Both the position numbers and the translations under genes were made by a program. The notes beneath the pieces are model-generated. The model was given only the letters and a program-made list of their open reading frames with translations, made no database searches and had not been told where the DNA came from. From contig QXEO01002114.1 in assembly GCA_007115705.1 (NCBI GenBank), positions 1,240,001 to 1,304,000 of the forward strand: a stretch of DNA of 64,000 nucleotides, written 5' to 3'. The first letter of the stretch is position 1, and each line of letters opens with the position of its first letter. Below are positions 48,227 through 57,718 of this stretch, piece after piece. This DNA comes from Dactylis glomerata. Lineage: Eukaryota; Streptophyta; Magnoliopsida; Poales; Poaceae.

Positions 48227-48622
48227 CTGAAATTGTTTCTAAACCAATTTTAATTATTATGAAACGGTGATGAGATTCTTCCGTACATCCTTGTATAGAG
48301 ACTTAAATTGTCCATAACCAGGGACACGACTAATCGATTAGTTTTACACCCTGCAGGGGTTGTGCACTTTCACCTTAAGACCCATTCTACCCAGAGAGAA
48401 GAATGAGACGAGACCTTTCAGAAGGAGAATTCAACCATACTAGCAAGACCTGTTCCCAAATACCACCGATGTCAAGAAACAAGTTGAACTCTCACATCAT
48501 ACTCAATCAATACAGAGCCCATATTGTCATAAGGCTGCACTGGAAGTACTCTAAAACACGGAAGACATATTAGCCCATATTAATCTCTTTGTTCCTGGGT
48601 AGCCGTCCACAAGTGCACCCCC

Positions 48623-48688
48623 AGGTGATAACCACCATACAAGTCATGGGTTGATAGCCAGGTGTATGGCCTTGGGTAGCCACTCAAC
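48623..48688. repeat. Dispersed fourth unit of the LTR H repeat
   Basis: GGTGATAACCACCATACAAG, GGGTTGATAGCCAGGTGTAT and GGGTAGCCACTC match the tandem units at 48011-48226. Confidence 0.8.
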
Positions 48689-51600
48689 TTTGCCTCCTCT
48701 TACAAACCATTCCACCCAAGTGATTCATTGAAGTTGTAGTTTAATTTTTGGAACAATTCATCAACAAAGCATGGCATCATTTTCCAAAGTAAGTTTGCAA
48801 TCCTAGCAAGTGGGGTTTAAAGGATGGCTACACACTACTAGGATCTAAGCATTTCATAAACTCCTTTGAAAATCAACCTATCATGCATACTACTAGAAAA
48901 CACTAATGCAGTAAGTAAAATGGGTAGAAGCATGTGTATCACTTGCCTTTTTGGAGTTTAAGCTCTTTCACTTCTGTCAACAAAACCCATTGCACTCCGT
49001 ACCAAACTATAATATAGAAAATAACACAACATAAACACACCATACCAATAGCAACAAAATCAAGCAAGACAAGCAATTGAAAAGGGTTGGTTCAACATTT
49101 CAAATTTCATATGATTCTGTGATGAGAGAGATATGGCATGAATCTTGGCTTACAAGATATGGATTTGAGAGTTTGGATGACAAGGTCAAATGATTAGAGA
49201 GAAATGGGCTATCCAAGATATAATTGAAGAATTTTTATGCTTTACAAAAGCATTAATAGAATTTGGAATGTCTCATGTGAATTGAATTACATAAGTGAAA
49301 AATAGTGCAACTAGAATACTATTGAATAAAGTGTGACAACACTTACTCAAAATAGTACAAGTTACACTTAGGCTTGGGTATGAATTTGTGATATATTGAA
49401 TTACACAATTAACTCATTTGTAAATTGAATAGTTCAATATAGACCAATAAGATTATGTTGACATGGGGTTGAATAAGTATGAATGATATTTGGAATGATG
49501 GTGGCTTCTTGGCCACAAGATTTTCTTGGGCAAAAGGTTTAACTTGAGGGTTTGATTCTCAAGATTTGGCCATGTCGATGTTTAAATTCTTATTTGAAGA
49601 ATTCATACAAGTTTTGGTTATGGTTCAAGATGATAATGGATTTGAATGGTTTAATATATATGTGGTATGGGGTAGAGTGTATCCACATAAGAAACAAGGA
49701 AACCTAGTTGAGATATATTACCATTTACTCAAATAACTCAAGTGTAATTTGAATATGGTGAACTAGACAATGAAGTTTGATGCAGAAATGATATTGGATC
49801 AAAGTGTAGTATCTAAATGGATCTACTAGATGGGTATAATCGTAGAATTCACTTTTGTTGAAGGAAACATATTGAAATGAATTATAGAATGAATTCTATT
49901 GTGAAAAAACTCAAATTCTCATATTTGAATTTGAATATTTGCAAAGTGGTTCCAATATTTGGTATAGTGGTAATACTGGAGTGGGTACTGTCAAACTAAG
50001 CTACTGCAACTGGATTCACTCTAAAATCATTTTTAGAACTCAAATTGTGATCAAATTAGGGATTTGAATGAATTTGAATGCACCAAGTTTGTGCACATAT
50101 CAACTTTGATATTTTCTGGTTCAAAAATGTTCTACATGTTAAGAGGATTCCATAGACTACAAATTTGTGATTTTTGGATGTGTGGAAATAAAGTTATGAA
50201 TTTATTGGTGTAAATATGCAATTTAAACCATTTGAAATACATTTCAATTTTTTGTATAGAAACTATGATATATTTTTTGCACCATTGGATTCTAAATTTA
50301 CTCAGGATTCCATAGACAGATTATTTGCTAAAATTGAACATGTGGTTGATTTTATAAGAATTTAACAAGTTTTGCACATTTCTTGCCTATTTTAAAATAA
50401 ACAGAATAGGATTTTCTGTGTGTCAACACGTGGCGGCTTCCTATTGGCTGCAGGATCTGACTGGGTAGTGACTGGACGCTGACTGTGTCGCCATGTCAGT
50501 GTACCATTGTTGTTAACTAAAAAAAGGGCAGCCATCGATTCTTGATCTGACGGTCGAGATGAGATAGTGCTCACCTAGGGTTTGGGCTCGTCAGAAAAAT
50601 TCGAGTTCGCCGGTGTTGGCTCGGGCGGGAATGCCGATGTTGCTTCAGTGGTCACCGGCAACAATGGAGTAGTAGATGAGGTTCCTTGCGACGCAGGAAA
50701 GATGATGGTCGTGACGACGTCGAGATTCACTTCCTACAACAGCGAGTAGATGCGACTGGTCGGCGCGGGCGATCGTGAGATTCAGATGAGGTTGGTCTCA
50801 TTGATTTGCTGCGGGAATCGGTGAAGAGAATTTAGCAGTGGGTACGCCAAAGTAAGGGGGGGGGAGAAAGAGGCCAGAGAGAGGTCACGAGGACACCTTG
50901 GTGCGTCGGAATTAAGACCACACGGGCGCAACAATGGTGGACTCCAACGTGGAAATTGGGCGGCCTGGATGCTTGATTCGAGTTGGGAATTGGGGGAGAT
51001 GGACGAGGGGGTCTCGAGCTTTGCAGGGGCGATCTCTGGGGGCGTTGGGGGCTCGGGAGAAGCGGGGTCATGGTTGAGATCGTGGAGCAGTAGTGGGAAG
51101 CTCGGAGGGGAGGTTAGGGACGACCCTGACAGGGGGTCCCACCTGTCAGTGGGATGGCGAAATGAAAAGAGAAAAAAGAGAGGGGGGAGGAGGTGCGCGG
51201 GTGAGGCCGGGCTGTTGCTGGGCTGGCTTGCCCCGGGCTGGCCCAGTTAGGCTGACTTTTCACTTTTTTTTTGTTCGGATCTTTTTCCTCTTTGTTTTCT
51301 GATTTGTTTTATAACTTTCTCATTTGAACTTCAAATGAGTTCAAACAAGTTTCTAAATTTTTGTAAAATTCAAAATAATGTTTTAAAACCTTTAGGAACT
51401 TGTTTCCTTTATAATAAAATTACAAGCAATCCTATGCACTTTGGCCTATATGGCTACTTGGGCAATTGTTTAACAAAGTAGGAGTTAGGGTTTTATTTTT
51501 CCAAGGAAAATACTTTCATCTCTACTACTTATAATCTCTATCTCTATCTCTATCTCTACTACTTATAAAGGCACAAACTTGGCAGGAAAATTAGATCTCA

Positions 51601-51710
51601 GCCGTACATATCTCTTCATCCAACGATCCAGAATCGTTCATTCTCCCCTCCTCCCCCCATCTAAAAAAAACGCTGATGCCTTAATCCAGCACGACCAGAC
51701 CCGCATGGCC

Positions 51711-51880
51711 TGATTTTGCGGATCCGTACTAGGCAAGAAACTGTCCAGAAATCCCCACCACCATCTCTGCGCCGCCGTCCGCATCTCTGTGGATCTGATT
51801 TCGTGGATCCGTACCAGGCAAGGAACTATCCAGAAATCCCCACCACCATCTCTGAGCTGCCGTCCGCGTCTCTGCGGATC
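51711..51880. repeat. 85-bp tandem duplication in the Helitron 5' part
   Basis: Two units starting at 51711 and 51796 share GGATCCGTAC, CCAGAAATCCCCACCACCAT and GCCGTCCGC. Confidence 0.8.
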
Positions 51881-52104
51881 CCCGCTGGCCGCCGGCCGCC
51901 GGCCGTCGGCCTTCCTGTCTCCTGCCCAAGGTGGACGCTGCCCGCCCACCGGCGACTACATGGACGCTGCCCGCGGCGACTGCATCGACGCTGCCCGCCA
52001 TGACCGAGCTCGAGGCCGCCGCTGAGTGTCGCGCCCAAGATCGATGCCGCCCGACACGCTAACTATCCCTCGGAGGCCGCCCGCGGGTGGACACCGCCAC
52101 GCCC

Positions 52105-52228
52105 GAGCTCGAGGCCATGGTCTCCCCGACGGCCGGCGAGGTGGCGATGACCTCGCGCGATCGGCCGAGCTCGAGGCCGTGGTCTCCGTGACGGCCAGCG
52201 AGGCGGCGGTGACCTCGCGCGATCTAGC
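52105..52228. repeat. 62-bp GC-rich tandem duplication in the Helitron
   Basis: Two units starting GAGCTCGAGGCC at 52105 and 52167, both ending GACCTCGCGCGATC. The spacing is not a multiple of three, so a shared coding frame is not maintained. Confidence 0.75.
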
Positions 52229-53234
52229 CTCGGAGGGAGCGACCCGAGCTCGATGGAGGCCTGGATCTGTGAGCTTTTTATTTGGATTCTCTTGTATGGA
52301 ACTTGCAATTTGTGTTCAATTTAGAAAACTTTCTATATGTGTAGCCAATCCAGCTTGGCCATAACCAGCAATTTGTGGACGTGTCGCAGATATACTTTTG
52401 TGTCATCCAAGCCATTTAGATTTTATATTATCAGACTTAGCAGCAATTTTCTTATAGAAGTATCTATCTGACTATCTGACTGATAATGGCATTTATTTTC
52501 CTTGTAGTCAGTGCTACTGGATTATGCTTGCTTCTATACAGAAGGAAGTGAAAACATGGTTGATAAATAATCAGAGTGTTCAATTTGTTTTTATTTCACC
52601 CTCCATGAGGACCCGGTTATCTCCTAGATCTGGGACATTAAGGTTTTGCTTCGTACCAGTGTGAATAGGTTCTTGATTGGTTTCCCTTATACCAGATATA
52701 AATGTGTGTGGTTTTGGTCTCAAAAACGTCTGTGCTGCCAGTTTGGTAGCACTTGTGTTGCGGTGCTTTTCTGTGCAGGCCTGTGCATTCAATTCATCAC
52801 TTGTAATTTGATTCTGTGTAAACAGGTCATGCATGATCTTAGCAGCGGACGCTGGACAATACCAGTATACTCGTGGTTGTTCTATGCATAAAGTGTTCAT
52901 ATTAAGTGTTTTTTTACAAAGTTCCTTCCTCTGCAAGAAGTGATGGTTTGAGAGAAGTATCGAGATTGTCGTTTTGCAAGCTAATTTATGCAGAAGCAAG
53001 TTCTGAATTTAGCATTTCATGTTTTTATTAGCTACGTGCCCTGTATTTTTTTGGATGTTTCAAATTGTGGTTTGTCTTTGTCTTCGTCTTTGTGAAGACG
53101 TGCATTGCATCTCTCTGAATCTGCTTGTCTATTTGATCCTTAGTCATTCATAATCATGCATAAAAATCTTAGATTATTTGTCTATTTACTATATTTCATT
53201 AATCTAAGGAATATCTTATTTATCCAGACCACAG

Positions 53235-53537
53235 GAAGAAGAGGCTCTTCAGAAATTAAATGTACTGCATCATGATGCAATATCTACATGTCCAGATACT
53301 TCTGAAGAGGGAGAAGATGTACCATTAAAGAGTACTGCTGATCTTCTTCTTACAGAGAGAATGAAAATCAGATTTAGTGAGTGGCATGATGCGATAAGAA
53401 GCAATTCTAGAGTGGAAAATAATTTGTTTGGAAGCAATAAATTTGGCACAGACCAATTTGAGACAGTTTTCTTAAAAATGCCCCCAGCTATTATGCTTAA
53501 TGGGTTCATATCACATCAGTTAAAGTTAATTCAACAG
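53235..53537 (+). pseudogene. Captured exon 1 of an unidentified gene (inside Helitron)
   Basis: An exactly 101-codon open stretch lies between an acceptor ACCACAG and a donor CAG|GTGACA. It begins EEALQKLNVLHHDAISTCPD, has an acidic SEEGEDVPL segment, then TERMKIRFSEWHDAIRSNSR and FLKMPPAIMLNG, and ends FISHQLKLIQQ. It looks like real protein, mixed helical and amphipathic, and unlike any transposon protein I know. I do not recognise the family. It ends in phase 0 and fits two further exon-like blocks downstream. Confidence 0.55.
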
Positions 53538-54341
53538 GTGACATTCCCTTGCCTTGAAATAGTGGCAGCAGCTAATTTGTGTCTATTTCATGTGCACAAT
53601 TTCTTATATATTTAGATTATATAGATTTATCTTGAAATGATCATGATTCTTGTCCATTGCTTGTGACTGTTATCAATTTGGTCTGTTTCATGCCACATGC
53701 CGGCTGCTCCCGCCGGCACAATAGAGTCTCGTGCTATTGACTTGAGTTTAGTTTTTTCTGATCTAAGGAAAACATCCATGCTGATCTACATTAGAATTAC
53801 TCCAACTGCATGTTTTCGGAATTGTGGTTTTGTTTAATTAGTGTATTCAGGGTAATTTCTTTGTCAAACTAGGTTTTATGAATCACAGTTTGACATGTAG
53901 ATTAGTACAAAAAGTTGACGAGGTTCAGTGCATATCGGTTCAGACATTTTGGTAGCCAATCCATCTTGGCCATAACCAGCCATTTGTAGAAGTGTCGCAG
54001 ATGTAGTGTTGTGCATCCCAAGCCATTTAGATTATATATTATCAGGCTTAGCAACAAACTTTCTTACAGAAGTATCTATCTGACTATATGGCTGATGAGG
54101 GCATTTATTTTCCTTGCAGTCAGTGCTACTGGATTATGCTTGCTGCTATAGAGAAGGAAGTGAAAACATGATTGATGAATAATCAGAGTGTTCAATTTGT
54201 TCTCATTTCACGTTTCATGAGTACTCGGTTATCTCCTGGATCCGGGACATTAATATTTTGCTTCGTACTAGTGTGAATAGGTTCTTGATTGTTTGCCTGT
54301 AGGTTCTGTTATGTTTAGACCGTTCTTTTGATTCTTATCAG

Positions 54342-54377
54342 GAGGAGCAAGACAACATACTCCAGACTACTCACTGG
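54342..54377 (+). pseudogene. Captured exon 2 (36 bp) of the same gene fragment
   Basis: Twelve codons, EEQDNILQTTHW, bounded by TTATCAG before and GGTAAGAT after, in phase 0 with the upstream block. The predicted join extends the polar helix that begins QLKLIQQ. Confidence 0.5.
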
Positions 54378-54460
54378 GTAAGATATCATGCAAATTTATG
54401 ATAGCATATGTGTAGCTAAGTTTGTTAATCCGCTACTCCCTTTTTTATTTTACTTTGCAG

Positions 54461-54478
54461 GATTATGTTCATAATTAG
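54461..54478 (+). pseudogene. Captured terminal exon of the same gene fragment
   Basis: After an excellent pyrimidine-rich acceptor (TTTTTTATTTTACTTTGCAG, immediately upstream) the frame reads DYVHN and stops at TAG 54476-54478. It would be the natural C terminus of the captured gene. Confidence 0.45.
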
Positions 54479-54973
54479 GTTTATGGTCAGCGCTATTTTA
54501 GGAATTGATTTGATTGCTTTCACAAACGGGATCAGAATCAGATACACAGAGGGCTCCTGAGTTATGCTCTTCTAGCTATATTTGTCAAATTATCTTGGTA
54601 AAGGAGAGCCAATGGGTTTGTGGAACACCAATGCTGGTGAGCTCACATATAGTTATGCAACTGATAAACCAAGAAATGCAAGCATTCCCTGAATTTCTCT
54701 TCATTTTCCAGTAATGGCTCATATATTGTGATGTACAACAATATTTCTGTAGATGTGTACAAAAAGGGAGAAAGCGAGATCTATTAGAGTTGTAGAGGAA
54801 TAAGTTGGTCTGTTTAAACCTCTGTAGCATGAATTGAAATGGATATTGTGGTTTATAATTTTATAACCTTTTGTCTGCTAATATTTGTTACTCTGCATTT
54901 TGGATGCAAGACTATACATTTGCATTTTGGATGTTTCATTTTGTGGTTTGTCTTTGTCTTCGTCTTTGTTAAG

Positions 54974-54988
54974 ACGTGCGTTGCACGT
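54974..54988 (+). other. Helitron 3' terminal hairpin
   Basis: ACGTGC, loop GTT, GCACGT, nine bases before the terminal CTAGT (54998-55002). A degenerate second copy, ACGTGCATTGCAT, is at 53098-53110. Confidence 0.7.
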
Positions 54989-55202
54989 GCCTGCTTACTA
55001 GTAATTTCAAAACATTGAAAACAATATAGTTTTGTTGAAAGCATTTGGTTGCCCAAAATTTTAGTAAAACTCTTTTAAGAAAATAATTTTTAAATATTGC
55101 ACAAAAGTTTTAATTCCTTGTGAAATTTCAATCAACACAAACAATTCATTCAATTTAATTTGTTTTTTATTCCCAAATTTGAAAAAAATCTGGGATGTTA
55201 CA

Positions 55203-55240
55203 GACTACCACCCTTAAAAGGAATCTTGTCCCCAAGATTC
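55203..55240 (-). promoter_or_regulatory. Element H polypurine tract and adjacent stem-loop
   Basis: The minus strand reads CTTTTAAGGGTGGTAGTC beside the LTR, followed by the perfect inverted repeat GAATCTTG-TCCC-CAAGATTC at 55221-55240, identical to element B. A second tract copy, GGCTACCACCCTTAAAAG, is at 55282-55299. Confidence 0.72.
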
Positions 55241-56013
55241 AGAGAGGCTAGAAAGAAAGATGGGTTTGGGGATACCTAGGCGGCTACCACCCTTAAAAGA
55301 AACTTGTGTAGGTAGTTCTAGGTCTTTGGTTCAAACTGGGCACACCTTGGATATGACTTGACACTGGGTCATCTTTTGAATCCATATGTAGCTTCTATCT
55401 TTATTTCCAATAGGTGGGTGTCTATCGACATACCTTGACATCCAATACTACTCAAGATGACTTGAGGATAACTTTCCTCCACTGTAATCCTTTAATCCAA
55501 CAATGTCCTTTATTGAACTACTTTGGACACTGAAGGGTCACTCTTTGGGTCAATCAAAGGACCAAGTTAAGGTGATATCATATCTTCATTTCATCCTCTT
55601 TGTTGACATCCTTGGCAGTCTTCCATCTTATGGTTCCTTCCTTTGTAAGCACTATTGGGGCAAACAGAGCTTTCAAGGTCGGTAAGACTTCTTCCATCAT
55701 AACTATTTTTTAGTGGTAAGCTTGTGGTTCATCCTCACCGTATTCCTATGTTTGGCAACACTGGCCTAATAAGGGTATAATATCTTATCGTCCTAAGGTT
55801 CAGGCTTAACAACATCGTCTCTCTTGTAGGTATGTTTCTCCAGATTAACCATTCCTCTTAACAAGAGCGAAGAATATGAGTAGTCGTCATGGGGGCCAAT
55901 CCATGTCACACCCAATCGTTACCTTGTATTTGGTTTGGTGCATCTCGCATTCTAACTCTTGCTCAATCTCACTAGCTTTGACAAAATTTTCTTGGAAATT
56001 GAACCAATGTTCC
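55241..56013 (-). mobile_element. Element H internal region, part 1
   Basis: Non-coding or decayed sequence between the polypurine tract and the J insertion. The only legible peptide is a charged stretch near 55887-56005 on the minus strand (NFQENFVKASEIEQELECEM). No protease, RT or integrase motif is visible. Confidence 0.5.
56009..56013. repeat. Element J target-site duplication, left copy (GTTCC)
   Basis: GTTCC precedes TGATACGTCTC and matches 62614-62618. Confidence 0.92.
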
Positions 56014-57622
56014 TGATACGTCTCAAACGTATCTATAATTTTTGATGCTCTATGCTTGTTTTTACACCATTTGCCTATTGTTTTGTTACACTTAGTGGCA
56101 CTTTTATGCATTTTCCGGAACTAACCTATTAACGAGTTGCCACAGTGCCAGTTCCCTATTTTCTGCTGTTTTTGTGTTTCAGAGTGATACACAGGAAATG
56201 TTCTCGGAATTGGACGAAACCACATCCTGAAGTCTTATTTTACCCGGAAGCTTCCAGAGATCCGAAGAGGAGTAGGAGGGGGGCCACCAGGGCCCCACAC
56301 ACAGGGGTGGCGCGGCCAGCCCCCTGGCCGCGCGGGCCCCACGTGAGGGAGCCTGGCTCCTCCTCTGACATCGCCCCTTCGCCTATAAAGACCCCCCGAC
56401 GGAAAAAACCTAAGTACCCGATCAGTTTTCCAGAACACATCGCGATCCACCGCCGCCGTCGACCCGAAGATCGGGAGGGTCCAGAAGCTCTTCCCGGCAC
56501 CCTGCCGGAGAGGGGAATCGCCACCGGAGGTCTTCTTTATCGCCATGCTTGCCTCCGGAGCGATGAGTGAGTAGTCTACCTTGGACTATGGGTCCATAGC
56601 AGTAGCTAGATGGTTGTCCTCTCCACCATGTGCTTCATGTTTAGATCTCATGAGCTGCCATACATGATTGAGATCACCGTTATGTAATTCTACATGTTTG
56701 GTTTGTTGGGATCCGATGAATATTGGTGTTTATGATTAAGTTGCTGTACTGAATTATATCTTTTGTTATCTCTATGTTGTTTATGATCTTCCATGCTCTC
56801 CGTTGTTAGTAGCTATCTTGGCCGAGTAGTTGCTAGTGACTCCAAGAGGGGGTATTTATGCTCGATAGTGGGTTCATGCCTCTATTTCACCTGGGGGAGT
56901 GACAGAAACCTCTAAGGTGGTAGATGTGCTGTTGCTACTAGGGAGAAAACAACATTCATATGCTCAAGGGCATATGCTTTGTTTACATTTCACACTTTTC
57001 TTAATGCAATTATCTGTTGTTCGCAACTTAATACTTCTAGGGTGTTCGGATTGATATCCTCGGGAGTGGATTATTAGTCATAGATGCAGTTGGATGGCGG
57101 TCTATGTATTTTGTTGTAATGCCCAGAGTAAATCTCATAGTGATCTTCTTGACATATCACGTTTATCTTTATTCTATCAATTGCCCAACTGTAATTTGTT
57201 TACCCAGCATGTGTTATTTTATCTATGGAGAGACACCACTAGTGAACTGTGGATCCCGGTCCTATTTCCATCATATTGCTATCACCTGTTTACTTTACTC
57301 ACACTGTTTACTTTACTCGCATACTATATTGTTTTCCACTCGATACGCTCATAACCTTTGTTTCAAGCAAACCGGTGAGATTGACAACCTCATCGCAAGT
57401 TGGGAACAAAGTATTTGTTTGTGTGTGTGCAGGTTCCGCATCACCTTCAGTCGTCATTGTCTCTCCTCTCCTGACCGATATTAAACCTTGGTTTCTTAAG
57501 TGAGGAAAAACTAGCTGCTATACTCATCATACCTTCCTCTTGGGGTTCCCAACGGGCTGGTTATTCACCACGCACAAGGACCGTCTGCTCCCACGTCAAC
57601 CACACACCATCAACCGGTAGCA
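56014..57622 (+). mobile_element. Element J 5' LTR
   Basis: 1,609 bp with a TATAAA at 56394-56399 after a GC-rich block that contains inverted GGCCAGCC/GGCTGGCC-type words. ORFs here on both strands are matched by equivalents in the other LTR and reflect LTR sequence, not genes. Confidence 0.92.
56394..56399 (+). promoter_or_regulatory. Element J 5' LTR TATA box
   Basis: GCCTATAAAGACC, conserved at 61375-61380 in the 3' LTR. Confidence 0.7.
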
Positions 57623-57632
57623 GCTTCTTTTC

Positions 57633-57650
57633 TGGCGCCGTTGCCGGGGA
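57633..57650 (+). other. Element J primer-binding site, copy 1 (tRNA-Asp type)
   Basis: TGGCGCCGTTGCCGGGGA, ten bases after the 5' LTR. This is the tRNA-Asp site characteristic of Athila elements. Confidence 0.88.
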
Positions 57651-57700
57651 ATGCAGAAGAATAATCTCCCTCATCAACTTGGCACCAGCAGCTTCTTTTC

Positions 57701-57718
57701 TGGCGCCGTTGCCGGGGA
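57701..57718 (+). other. Element J primer-binding site, copy 2 (tandem duplicate)
   Basis: An identical TGGCGCCGTTGCCGGGGA lies 68 bases downstream, within a repeated block that also includes AGCAGCTTCTTTTC. The duplication covers the last bases of the LTR. Confidence 0.85.

Larger units (their letters stand above)
51519..55002 (+). mobile_element. Putative Helitron with captured gene fragment
   Basis: The 5' end reads TCTCTACTACTTATAA and the 3' end is a perfect 6-bp-stem hairpin ACGTGC-GTT-GCACGT (54974-54988) followed by CTGCTTA and CTAGT, a classic Helitron end. There are no inverted repeats and no target duplication. It lies inside LTR H. The 5' flank is A as expected, but the 3' flank is A rather than the usual T, which weakens the border call slightly. 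It encodes no helicase, so it would be non-autonomous. The interior holds GC-rich tandem repeats and exon-like blocks. Confidence 0.65.
47565..55202 (-). mobile_element. Element H 3' LTR (minus orientation), carrying a Helitron
   Basis: The LTR starts at TGTTAAGTGC inside the pol of G (TGTGTTAAG at 47563 is the other possible start) and ends GGGATGTTACA at 55202, beside a polypurine tract. It shares LTR blocks with B: CATAACCAGGGACACGACTA at about 48313, ACAGAGCCCATATTG then GCTGCACTGGAAG at about 48512-48545, and GTAGCCGTCCACAAGTG at about 48599. Without the putative Helitron it is about 4.2 kb. It includes a tandem-repeat zone (48011-48226) and a GC-rich block (about 50590-51250). ORFs are short and overlapping. 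Confidence 0.8.

Noticed and set aside
56145..56570. 141-codon ORF repeated at 61136-61561
   Set aside because: Identical placement within the two LTRs of J; it spans the TATA box and transcription start region, so it is not a gene.
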